Positions 1-5,673 are shown, counted from the stretch's first letter. The stretch is 6,874 nucleotides of DNA from an uncultured Alphaproteobacteria bacterium (GCA_903933475.1 CAIZKE010000233.1:1-6874), one strand, 5' to 3'. Numbers and translations are program-made. The notes: generated by a model from the sequence alone, not told the origin.

Positions 1-37
1 AGGCCTCAACTTGGCCATATAGCTGACGGTGTAAAAA

Positions 38-346
38 ATGAGAGTAATTGTGCTTTTTACTATCTCTATTGCACTGTCTGCCTGTGGAGAAATGGGCCAG
101 GATCCTGAAGGTCCTCACAAGGCTTATCTTTTGCTCAGAAATGATAAGGAAGTTAACCGTAAATTCTACATTGGTGGATACGATAATATATCAAAATGCC
201 TGGATATACTGAAATATGAGGCGGAGTCTTCTGAGGATCATGGAGAAGAATTTTGGACAAACGAAGACTTTACCTACGGTGGTATCAGAAGGGAGGGATG
301 GGAGCGCAACCGAATCGTAGGGGCGAGGTGTGAGCGAGAACCCTAA
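38..346 (+). CDS. Small putative lipoprotein, unknown function, AT-rich
   Basis: This 102-residue protein begins with a short signal sequence: Arg2, a hydrophobic run at residues 3-13, then a lipobox L-S-A-C at 13-16. The expected product is therefore a lipoprotein with Cys16 as the lipidated N-terminus and a mature part of about 87 residues, exported by Sec and held in the inner or outer membrane. The mature part is hydrophilic, charged and rich in aromatic residues. It has two further cysteines, Cys54 and Cys98, which could form one disulfide in the periplasm. I recognise no family. The ATG at 38 has no strong Shine-Dalgarno (only a weak GACGG about 9 bases upstream), but the signal sequence supports this start. 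The gene is clearly more AT-rich than its neighbours and uses codons such as ATA, TTA and AAA that they avoid, which suggests horizontal acquisition. It converges with the kinase gene, leaving 14 bases between the stop codons, and I see no terminator there. Confidence 0.6.
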   Translation: MRVIVLFTISIALSACGEMGQDPEGPHKAYLLLRNDKEVNRKFYIGGYDNISKCLDILKYEAESSEDHGEEFWTNEDFTYGGIRREGWERNRIVGARCEREP

Positions 347-360
347 ATGCCGGATTGAGT

Positions 361-939
361 TTAGTTTGATGAGTCTGGTGCCCCTAGCGACCTTCCCGCT
401 TCGAGGACCGCCAGTCGCTCCACCAGGGCCTCGGCCTCCCGGGGCGACTTCACCCGGTGCAGGCGCAGGCCCGCCCACTTGGGGTCCGCGAACCGGGCCT
501 CCCGCCGGGCCGTCGCGGCCTCGTGGTGGCGCAGGGTGAACCAGACAGGGTGATCCTTATCGAACCAGCGGGTGAACAGCTCGCGGTTGCCCGTGCCCTC
601 CCAGACTTCGCGGCCCGTGAGCGCCCGGTCCAGCGTGCGCCTCAGCAGGCGCGGCATGCTGACCGACAGGGGATAGTCCAGCCAGATGACGTCGGTGGCC
701 CGGCTCCAGACCAGGTCCTGGCAGACCGTGTAATTGCCGTCCGTGATCCACCTCTCGCCCCGGGTGGCGGCCTCCACCCGGGCGATGAAGGCCTGCGGGT
801 CCTCGCCGTGCAGGTCGCGCCAGCCCGGCAGCCAGTTCAGGGCGTCCAGCTCGACCCGCTGAAGGCCCAGCCGCTCGGCCAGCGCCGCCCCAAGGGTCGA
901 CTTGCCTGCCCCGGACTGTCCGATGACCGAGATGCGCAT
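361..939 (-). CDS. P-loop kinase, adenylate kinase / topology-modulation (FlaR)-like
   Basis: This 192-residue cytoplasmic NTP-binding protein opens directly with a Walker A loop, G-Q-S-G-A-G-K-S-T at residues 7-15. After it come E-L-D-A-L-N-W (30-36) with P-G-W (37-39), W-I-T-D-G-N-Y (63-69), and a hydrophobic Walker B-like strand D-V-I-W-L-D (82-87). An arginine-rich lid segment (R96, R99, R100, R104) follows. This order is that of the small adenylate-kinase-like proteins often annotated 'topology modulation protein' or FlaR. The family fold suggests phosphoryl transfer to a small acceptor, but the true substrate is not established. I chose the ATG at 939 over an upstream in-frame ATG at 978. 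The former has AGAGGA at 952-947 with a 7-base spacer and starts right before the beta strand leading into the P-loop. The gene lies downstream of the CoA-transferase gene on the same strand but is separated from it by a palindromic repeat, so shared transcription is uncertain. The 3' end lies at the composition boundary with the AT-rich segment. Confidence 0.78.
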   Translation of the reverse strand: MRISVIGQSGAGKSTLGAALAERLGLQRVELDALNWLPGWRDLHGEDPQAFIARVEAATRGERWITDGNYTVCQDLVWSRATDVIWLDYPLSVSMPRLLRRTLDRALTGREVWEGTGNRELFTRWFDKDHPVWFTLRHHEAATARREARFADPKWAGLRLHRVKSPREAEALVERLAVLEAGRSLGAPDSSN

Positions 940-991
940 CTGAGGTTCCTCTTTCGCGGGGCCGCGACCCCCAAACACATGGCGGCTCAGC

Positions 992-1042
992 TGACCCCCT
1001 CCGGCCCGCTTCGCGGTCCACCTCCCCCTTGGGGGAGGAATT
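992..1042 (-). repeat. Palindromic repeat arm A (CC-type stem)
   Basis: This 51-base arm reads from AATT to GGGGGTCA on the minus strand. It carries hairpin 1 at 1021-1038 (8-bp stem CCTCCCCC/GGGGGAGG around TT) and hairpin 2 at 1006-1016 (CCGC/GCGG around TTC, extended by GG/CC across a mismatch). It is nearly identical to the reverse complement of arm C at 4394-4444. Confidence 0.85.
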
Positions 1043-1050
1043 ACCGAACC

Positions 1051-1100
1051 AATTGCTCCCCATCAGGGGGAGCTCCCGGCGAAGCCGGGTGAGGGGGTCA
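1051..1100 (+). repeat. Palindromic repeat arm B (GC-type stem)
   Basis: This 50-base arm in plus orientation has hairpin 1 at 1055-1073 (GCTCCCC/GGGGAGC around ATCAG) and hairpin 2 at 1075-1089 (CCCGGC/GCCGGG around GAA). Its end GAGGGGGTCA (1091-1100) is the perfect reverse complement of TGACCCCCTC (992-1001), the outer end of arm A. With the 8-base spacer at 1043-1050, A and B make one 109-base composite inverted element. It lies between the CoA-transferase stop and the kinase start. Confidence 0.85.
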
Positions 1101-1132
1101 ACGGTGACTCAGCTTACCTCCTCCATCCCGCC

Positions 1133-2350
1133 TCAGGGCTTCTTCAGTCCCAGCTCCGCCCAGACCTCGTCGGTGTGCTCGCCCAGGCGGGGTGGGTGGC
1201 GGCGGATGTTGCTGGGCGAGCCGGTGAACTTCACCGGGGGCTTCATGGCGAGATAGGGCCCGGCGTGGGGGTGTTCGTGGCGCTCGAAGAAGCCCACGGC
1301 GGACAGGTGCGGGTCGTCCGGCAGGTCGTCCAGGCGCGCCGTGCGCACCACCGGGATGGACAGGGGCTTGAGCAGGTCCAGCCACTCCTGGGTGGTCTTG
1401 GTCTGGGTGACCTCGCCCACCAGGCCATAGAGCTCATTGATGTGCTTGCCCCGCTGGGAATAGTCGGAAAACCGCGGGTCCTTGCCGAAGGTCTCGGCCA
1501 GGCCGGCGGCGGCGAAGAACTGGTCCCACTGCTTGTCGGTGTAGGGCAGGAGGCCGATGTAGCCGTCCTTGGTCGGGTAGGGCTTGCGGTTCGGGTTGGC
1601 CACGCGCTGGTAGGCCCACTGGCCGATGGGCGGGTCGAAGGCGTGGTCGTAGAGGTGCTCGACCAGGGTGAAGCTGGTCATGCACTCCAGCATGGGCACC
1701 TCGATGAACTGGCCCTGCCCTGTGCGCTCCCGGTGCAGGAGGCCGGCGGTGATGGCCTGGCACATGAACAGGCCCGAGACCTTATCGGCCACCAGGGTGG
1801 GCAGGATGCGCGGCGTCGGGTTGCCGTCCGTGCGGGGCAGGAGGTCGGCCAGGCCCGAGGCGGACTGGATCAGGTCGTCATAGGCCGGCTCGCCGGCATA
1901 GGGGCCCTCCGAGCCGTAGCCCGCCGCGTGGACATAGACCACGTCGGGCCGCAGGGCGCGGACGTCCTCGTAGGCCAGGCCCAGCCGCTTCAGGCCGTCG
2001 TAGCGGATGGAGGTGGCGAAGACCTCGCAGGAGGCGATCAGGGCCTCCATCAGGGGCTTGGCCGCCGGATCCCTCATGTCCACCACCACCGAGCGCTTGT
2101 TGCGGTTGATGGTCAGGAAGATGGGGCCCAGATCCCGGGGCGCGCCCTCGGGCACATGGCCGGCCCAGCGCATGATATCGCCGCCGTCCCCCCGCCCCGA
2201 GCCAGGGTCCTCGATCTTGATCACCTCCGCGCCCTGGTCCCCCAGGATCTGGGTTGCGTAGGAGCCGAACACCACGCTGGTCAGGTCGAGAATGCGGATT
2301 CCCGCCAGGGGGCCCGTCGCCGTCGTCGCAAGTTCCCGAGTTTCCGCCAC
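1133..2350 (-). CDS. CoA-transferase family III (CaiB/BaiF-like)
   Basis: This 405-residue cytoplasmic protein is the usual length for family III CoA-transferases, which move CoA between carboxylic acids through an aspartyl-CoA thioester anhydride. The N-terminus has the family pattern G-P-L-A-G-I-R-I-L-D-L-T (13-24). Q-I-L-G-D-Q-G-A-E-V-I-K-I-E (34-47) and N-R-N-K-R-S (82-87) follow, then R-Y-D-G-L-K-R-L-G-L (116-125). The V-A-D-K-V-S-G segment places the likely catalytic aspartate at Asp189 (assignment by motif, not structure). T-G-Q-G-Q-F-I-E-V-P-M-L-E follows it, and the C-terminal part includes the conserved L-G-E-H-T-D-E. I chose GTG at 2350 because AAGGGGAG lies at 2365-2358 with a 7-base spacer and the family N-terminus begins soon after. 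It is divergent from the acyl-CoA dehydrogenase, with 75 bases between starts, which suggests it activates the acid those genes process. The substrate is unknown. A racemase of the related AMACR group is less likely but shares the fold. Confidence 0.9.
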   Translation of the reverse strand: MAETRELATTATGPLAGIRILDLTSVVFGSYATQILGDQGAEVIKIEDPGSGRGDGGDIMRWAGHVPEGAPRDLGPIFLTINRNKRSVVVDMRDPAAKPLMEALIASCEVFATSIRYDGLKRLGLAYEDVRALRPDVVYVHAAGYGSEGPYAGEPAYDDLIQSASGLADLLPRTDGNPTPRILPTLVADKVSGLFMCQAITAGLLHRERTGQGQFIEVPMLECMTSFTLVEHLYDHAFDPPIGQWAYQRVANPNRKPYPTKDGYIGLLPYTDKQWDQFFAAAGLAETFGKDPRFSDYSQRGKHINELYGLVGEVTQTKTTQEWLDLLKPLSIPVVRTARLDDLPDDPHLSAVGFFERHEHPHAGPYLAMKPPVKFTGSPSNIRRHPPRLGEHTDEVWAELGLKKP

Positions 2351-2425
2351 GTCGTGTCTCCCCTTGGCCGTTTCCGTCGTTATGATCGCCCCAGCCAAGG
2401 GCGCAAGCCGGGAGGAGGCCGCCGT
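2351..2425. promoter_or_regulatory. Shared divergent control region with an 8-bp inverted repeat
   Basis: These 75 bases separate the two divergent start codons and must hold the promoters or leaders for both directions unless a start is misassigned. CCCTTGGC (2361-2368) and GCCAAGGG (2394-2401) form a perfect inverted repeat centred on 2381, a plausible operator. The left arm overlaps the CoA-transferase Shine-Dalgarno (AAGGGGAG on the minus strand, 2365-2358). The dehydrogenase Shine-Dalgarno GGAGGAGG is at 2411-2418. TATGAT at 2381-2386 resembles a plus-strand -10 box, but I see no matching -35 at the normal distance. Confidence 0.5.
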
Positions 2426-3592
2426 ATGGACTTTCAGCTTTCCGAAGAGCACCGGATGCTCAAGGACCTCGCAGAGCGCTTCGTGCGCGACGAGCTCATG
2501 CCCCTCGAGGGTGCGGTCCTGGCCCGGGATGCAGCCGGCCAGGGGATCTGGCTGTCCGCCGAGGAACGGGCCCGCATCGACGAAGTGTCGCAGAAGCTCG
2601 GGCTCTGGGGCCTGGACGCCCCCGAGGATGTCGGCGGCTTCGACCTGCCCCAGGTGGCCCTGATCGGCGTCAATGAAGCCATGGGCTCGACCATCACGCC
2701 CTACACCCTGCCGCCGGACTCGCCGAACCTGCGCATGCTGATGGCCACGGTGACCGAGCGCCAGCGCGAGGCCTACCTGGCCCCCTACGCGGCGGGGAAA
2801 ACCATCAGCGCCATTGGCATCTCGGAACCCGGCGCGGGTGCCGACCCGGCGGGTATGCTCACCCGGGCGGTCCGAGACGGCGACGACTGGGTGATCAACG
2901 GCCGGAAGATCTGGACCAGCCGGGCCGAGCAGGCCGACTTCACCATCGTCATGGCCGTGACCGACAAGGAGAAGGGCTCGCGCGGCGGCATGAGCGCCTT
3001 CCTGGTCGACCGCGACACGCCCGGCTTCAACATCCTGCGCCGCATCCCCATGCTGGCCGGCGCCTTCACCTACGAGATCGCCCTCGACGACGTCCGCGTG
3101 CCAGGCTGGAAGCTGTTGGGCGTGGAAGGCCAGGGCTTTGCCCCCATGCAGGTGCGCCTGGGCACCCGCCGCATCGAGATGGCCGCCTGGTGCATCGGCC
3201 TCGCCCAGCGGGCCCTCGACATGATGATCGAGTACGCCCCCCAGCGGGTGACCTTCGGCCAGCCCCTGTCCCAGCGCCAGGCCGTGCAGTGGTGGGCCGC
3301 CGACGCCGCCACCAAGATCCACGCCGCCCGCCTGATGACCTATCACTGCGCCTGGAAGCTGGACCAGGGACAGGACGTGAAGAACGAGATCTCGATGGTC
3401 AAGGTCTTCGCCACCGAGATGGCCTGGGAGGTGCTCGACAACGTCATGCAGTGCTTCGGCGCCATGGGCATGACCAAGGAACTTCCCCTGCACCTGATGG
3501 CGGCCAGCATCCGCAACATGCGAATCTACGACGGGCCCTCTGAAGTCCACCGCATGGTGGTCGCCCGCAACCTCCTGGGAGTGAAGAGATGA
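2426..3592 (+). CDS. Acyl-CoA dehydrogenase family protein
   Basis: This 388-residue protein is a full-length member of the FAD-dependent acyl-CoA dehydrogenases, which introduce an alpha-beta double bond into acyl-CoA and pass electrons to electron-transfer flavoprotein. The N-terminal helical domain covers about residues 1-125. The flavin-contact motif G-I-S-E-P-G-A-G-A-D is at 131-140, with Ala139 where many members have Ser or Thr, and I-N-G-R-K-I-W-T-S follows at 157-165. The C-terminal helical domain holds the Q-C-F-G-A-M-G-M pattern and ends Y-D-G-P-S-E-V-H-R (368-376). The residue aligned with the catalytic Glu of medium-chain dehydrogenase (Y-E-G-T) is Asp369, a substitution also seen in ACAD10/11-like members. 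The ATG at 2426 is preceded by GGAGGAGG with a 7-base spacer. The stop overlaps the next start (ATGA), so the two genes are probably translationally coupled. The neighbouring CoA-transferase suggests a small or branched carboxylic acid pathway. The substrate cannot be assigned. Confidence 0.9.
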   Translation: MDFQLSEEHRMLKDLAERFVRDELMPLEGAVLARDAAGQGIWLSAEERARIDEVSQKLGLWGLDAPEDVGGFDLPQVALIGVNEAMGSTITPYTLPPDSPNLRMLMATVTERQREAYLAPYAAGKTISAIGISEPGAGADPAGMLTRAVRDGDDWVINGRKIWTSRAEQADFTIVMAVTDKEKGSRGGMSAFLVDRDTPGFNILRRIPMLAGAFTYEIALDDVRVPGWKLLGVEGQGFAPMQVRLGTRRIEMAAWCIGLAQRALDMMIEYAPQRVTFGQPLSQRQAVQWWAADAATKIHAARLMTYHCAWKLDQGQDVKNEISMVKVFATEMAWEVLDNVMQCFGAMGMTKELPLHLMAASIRNMRIYDGPSEVHRMVVARNLLGVKR

Positions 3593-4374
3593 CCACCACA
3601 ACCGAGCGCCCCGAAATCACCGTCGAGAAGACCGGCCACATCGCCGTTGTCACCATCGACCGGCCGCCGAACAACCACGTCTCCGTGCCCCTGATGCACG
3701 ACCTGGCCGACCGGCTCGAAAAGATCGACGCCGATGGCGAGGTCCGGGCCGTGGTCCTGGCCTCGGCGGGCAAGGCCTTCTGCGCCGGCGCCGACCTGGT
3801 GGCCCCCGACGGGATCGGTGGCTCGGGGATGAGCGGGATCAACGACCTCTACACCCAGGCCGTCCGCCTCTTCTCGATCGAGACCCCGATCATTGCCGCC
3901 GTCCAGGGTGCGGCCGTGGGGGCGGGCCTGGGCCTGGCCCTCGTCGCTGACTTCCGCGTCGCCTCGCCCGAGGCCCGCTTCGCCGCCAACTTCGTCAAGC
4001 TGGGCTTCCACCCGGGCTTCGGCCTGACCCACACCCTGCCGCGCCTGATCGGCGAGCAGAGGGCGGCCCTGATGTTCCTGACCGGCCGGCGGGTGAAGGC
4101 CGAGGAGGCCCTGGCCTGGGGCCTGGTAGATGAGGTGGTCCCCCAGGCGGACCTGCTGGAGGCCGCCAAGGCCCTGGCCGCCGAGATCGCCGAGAACGCC
4201 CCCCTGGCAGTGGTCGCCACCCGCAAGACCCTGCGCGCCGGCCTCGCCGCCGGCGTCCGGGCCCAGACCGACCACGAGCACGGCCAGCAGACCATCCTGC
4301 GCGCCACCGAGGACTTCGCCGAAGGCGTCCGCGCCGTCGCCGAACGCCGCCCGGGCAACTTCAAGGGACGGTAG
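3589..4374 (+). CDS. Enoyl-CoA hydratase/isomerase (crotonase) family protein, non-canonical active site
   Basis: This 261-residue protein has typical crotonase-fold length. The first oxyanion-hole motif is F-C-A-G-A-D-L at 64-70, and the second is in the G-A-A-V-G-A-G-L-G-L run at 107-116. V-A-D-F-R-V-A-S (119-126) and L-P-R-L-I-G (150-155) are also family landmarks, so CoA-thioester binding and enolate stabilisation are expected. The alignment to rat mitochondrial hydratase is gap-free between the two catalytic sites (20-residue spacing in both). Glu144 aligns with Gly115 and Glu164 with Phe135, so both hydratase glutamates are absent. The aspartate used by dienoyl-CoA isomerase and PaaG-like enzymes aligns with Gly143. 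Histidines 141 and 148 lie nearby. The reaction is therefore unknown: isomerase, hydrolase, lyase or a non-catalytic role are all possible. Its start overlaps the dehydrogenase stop by four bases, making a two-gene operon. GGGAG lies just upstream at 3577-3581. Confidence 0.88.
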   Translation: MTTTTERPEITVEKTGHIAVVTIDRPPNNHVSVPLMHDLADRLEKIDADGEVRAVVLASAGKAFCAGADLVAPDGIGGSGMSGINDLYTQAVRLFSIETPIIAAVQGAAVGAGLGLALVADFRVASPEARFAANFVKLGFHPGFGLTHTLPRLIGEQRAALMFLTGRRVKAEEALAWGLVDEVVPQADLLEAAKALAAEIAENAPLAVVATRKTLRAGLAAGVRAQTDHEHGQQTILRATEDFAEGVRAVAERRPGNFKGR

Positions 4375-4393
4375 GCGCCGTCGCGTCCGCCGC

Positions 4394-4444
4394 AATTCCT
4401 CCCCATCAGGGGGAGGTGGACCGCGCAGCGGGCCGGAGGGGGTC
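4394..4444 (+). repeat. Palindromic repeat arm C (CC-type stem)
   Basis: This 51-base arm in plus orientation starts 20 bases after the crotonase-family stop. Hairpin 1 is at 4398-4416 (CCTCCCC/GGGGAGG around ATCAG) and hairpin 2 at 4421-4431 (CCGC/GCGG around GCA, extended by GG/CC across an A-G mismatch). Its end GAGGGGGTC (4436-4444) can pair with GACCCCCTC (4460-4468) of arm D. Confidence 0.85.
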
Positions 4445-4458
4445 CTCTGAGGGGCCTT

Positions 4459-4507
4459 TGACCCCCTCACCGGGCTTCGCCCGGAGCTCCCCCTTGGGGG
4501 AGCAATT
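4459..4507 (-). repeat. Palindromic repeat arm D (GC-type stem)
   Basis: This 49-base arm reads from AATT to GGGGGTCA on the minus strand. Hairpin 1 is at 4486-4503 (8-bp stem GCTCCCCC/GGGGGAGC around TT) and hairpin 2 at 4470-4484 (CCGGGC/GCCCGG around TTC). It is the opposite-strand counterpart of arm B. Confidence 0.85.
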
Positions 4508-4517
4508 TCGCAGCTCA

Positions 4518-4575
4518 AATTCCTCCCCATCAGGGGGAGGTGGACCGGGGCAAAGCCCCGGGACGAAGGGGGTCA
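4518..4575 (+). repeat. Palindromic repeat arm E (CC-type stem, longer hairpin 2)
   Basis: This 58-base arm in plus orientation has hairpin 1 at 4522-4540 (CCTCCCC/GGGGAGG around ATCAG). Hairpin 2 is at 4545-4561 (7-bp CCGGGGC/GCCCCGG around AAA). With arm D and the 10-base spacer 4508-4517 it forms a 117-base composite built like A-B. Lying between two convergent stop codons (4374 and 4600), arms C-E could fold in transcripts from either side, but none is followed by a clear T-tract. Confidence 0.85.
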
Positions 4576-4599
4576 GCGGGGGTGCCGGTGCTCCCGCGA

Positions 4600-5574
4600 T
4601 CAACGCAAGCTGGCGGCCGGGCGCTTCAGGGCCCGCGCCGCGCCCACCAGGGCGGCATAGGGGTGCTGGATCAGGGTGGTCGGGATCTCGGCCATGAAGG
4701 CGCTCATCCGGCCCTTGGCCTCGAACCGGCTCCGGAAGCCGCCGCCGGCCAGCCGGTCGGCCATGCGTGGCGCCAGTCCGCCGGAGATGTAGACGCCGCC
4801 CCGGGCACCGAAGGTCAGGGCCAGGTCCCCCGCCACCGAGCCGAGGATGGCGCAGAAGCGGTCCAGGGTCTCGTTCGCCAGGGCGTCGCCCGTTTCGGCA
4901 GCGGCGGTCACGGCCGCCTCATCCGCCAGGGTGGCTGGCACGCCCCGGATCGCGGCCAGGGCGGAATAGAGGTTGTGGAGGCCGGGCCCGGACAGGATGC
5001 GCTCGATGGAGGTCCGTCCGAACCTCTGGTTCAGGATCCGCAGGATCTCCATCTCGGTGTCATCGTAGGGGGCGAAGGTCCCGTGCCCGCCCTCGCCGGC
5101 GACCTCGACGTCGCCCCGGTTGGAGCGGGCCAGGCCGGCCACGCCAAATCCCGTCCCGGCACCCATCACCACCAGGGGGGCGAAGTCCGCGCTGCGGATG
5201 TCGGGACCAATGCGCCTCAGGGTGTCCGCCGGCAGGAGAGGGGCGGCCAGGGCCTGGGCGGCGAAGTCATTGATCAGCCGGACGGACTCGAACTCGAAGG
5301 CGACGAAGAGCTCGCCCTCGGAGGCCTGCCAGCTGTTGTTGGTGAACTGGATCTCCCCATCCACCACGGGGCCCGCCACCGCCAGTACGGCGCGTTCTGG
5401 CCGCTTCCGCCCCAGTGTCTTCTCCAGATAGCTGCCAATCACCTCCGTCAGGGAGGGATAGTGGCGCTCCTCGAAGGTGAGGGGGTGGCGGATATGGCCT
5501 TCTTCGTCGACCAGGGCCAGGCGGGCATGGGTGCCGCCGATGTCGCCGACCAGCCCGGTGTACACGTTTTTCAA
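4600..5574 (-). CDS. glk: Glucokinase
   Basis: This 324-residue enzyme phosphorylates glucose with ATP to glucose-6-phosphate in the cytoplasm, feeding the Entner-Doudoroff or Embden-Meyerhof route. It belongs to the E. coli Glk family (321 residues) by features seen throughout. The phosphate-1 loop is G-D-I-G-G-T-H-A-R at 10-18, and the sugar-contacting T-N-N-S-W is at 78-82. The catalytic base is Asp103 in L-I-N-D-F. The adenosine-side G-A-G-T-G-F-G-V is at 138-145. G-E-G-G-H (160-164) supplies Glu161 and His164, and S-I-E-R-I-L-S-G-P-G supplies Glu191, matching E. coli Glu157, His160 and Glu187. Most of the protein aligns without obvious gaps. I favour the TTG start at 5574 because GGGG lies 7 bases upstream. 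GTG at 5565 is an alternative that would shorten the protein by three residues. It follows pyruvate kinase on the same strand after a 99-base gap, suggesting joint transcription. Confidence 0.93.
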   Translation of the reverse strand: MKNVYTGLVGDIGGTHARLALVDEEGHIRHPLTFEERHYPSLTEVIGSYLEKTLGRKRPERAVLAVAGPVVDGEIQFTNNSWQASEGELFVAFEFESVRLINDFAAQALAAPLLPADTLRRIGPDIRSADFAPLVVMGAGTGFGVAGLARSNRGDVEVAGEGGHGTFAPYDDTEMEILRILNQRFGRTSIERILSGPGLHNLYSALAAIRGVPATLADEAAVTAAAETGDALANETLDRFCAILGSVAGDLALTFGARGGVYISGGLAPRMADRLAGGGFRSRFEAKGRMSAFMAEIPTTLIQHPYAALVGAARALKRPAASLR

Positions 5575-5587
5575 GCTTTTACCCCGC
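5572..5587 (-). promoter_or_regulatory. Ribosome binding site deciding a TTG start for glucokinase
   Basis: On the minus strand GCGGGG (5587-5582) is followed by a 7-base spacer and TTG (5574-5572). The same Shine-Dalgarno is 16 bases from the alternative GTG at 5565, which is too far for efficient use. No ATG lies in this neighbourhood in frame, so a non-ATG start is likely. Confidence 0.5.
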
Positions 5588-5673
5588 AGGCGCAGGCAGG
5601 CTCCGGTCCGGCGTGCGGCGCGGGGAATAGCCCATACCACGGCGCCTTGCACGTCTTCGTTTTGGGTCTGGCC

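Noticed and set aside
457..1092. A 211-codon plus-strand open frame opposite the P-loop kinase.
   Set aside because: It has Arg-, Pro- and Ala-rich shadow composition, and the opposite strand has a clear Walker A protein with a good ribosome site.
992..1100. Considered a short CRISPR array, because similar repeats recur.
   Set aside because: Arms alternate in orientation, spacers are 8-14 bases, and there is no regular spacer length or cas gene.
1175..3592. A matching plus-strand open frame of about 805 codons that would extend the dehydrogenase far upstream.
   Set aside because: The upstream half is antisense to the CoA-transferase. The ATG at 2426 has a strong ribosome site and begins the family's N-terminus.
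1133..3601. An open frame of more than 800 codons on the minus strand running through both the CoA-transferase and the region opposite the dehydrogenase.
   Set aside because: Only the part below 2350 shows family homology. The upstream part is the antisense of the dehydrogenase, in codon register with it, and is rich in His, Gly and Ala as expected of a GC-rich shadow frame.
3526..4530. A 334-codon minus-strand open frame opposite the crotonase-family gene.
   Set aside because: It is Gly-, Asp- and Leu-rich with no recognisable motif, runs through the repeat arms, and is a mirror of the true gene.
4394..4575. Considered classical Rho-independent terminators between the convergent genes.
   Set aside because: Stems are strong but none is followed by a run of T in either direction. 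Listed as repeats with possible 3'-end function instead.
5582..5625. CCCCGC and GCGGGG could pair in the glucokinase leader and mask its ribosome site.
   Set aside because: A 6-base match with a 32-base loop is expected by chance in sequence this rich in G and C.
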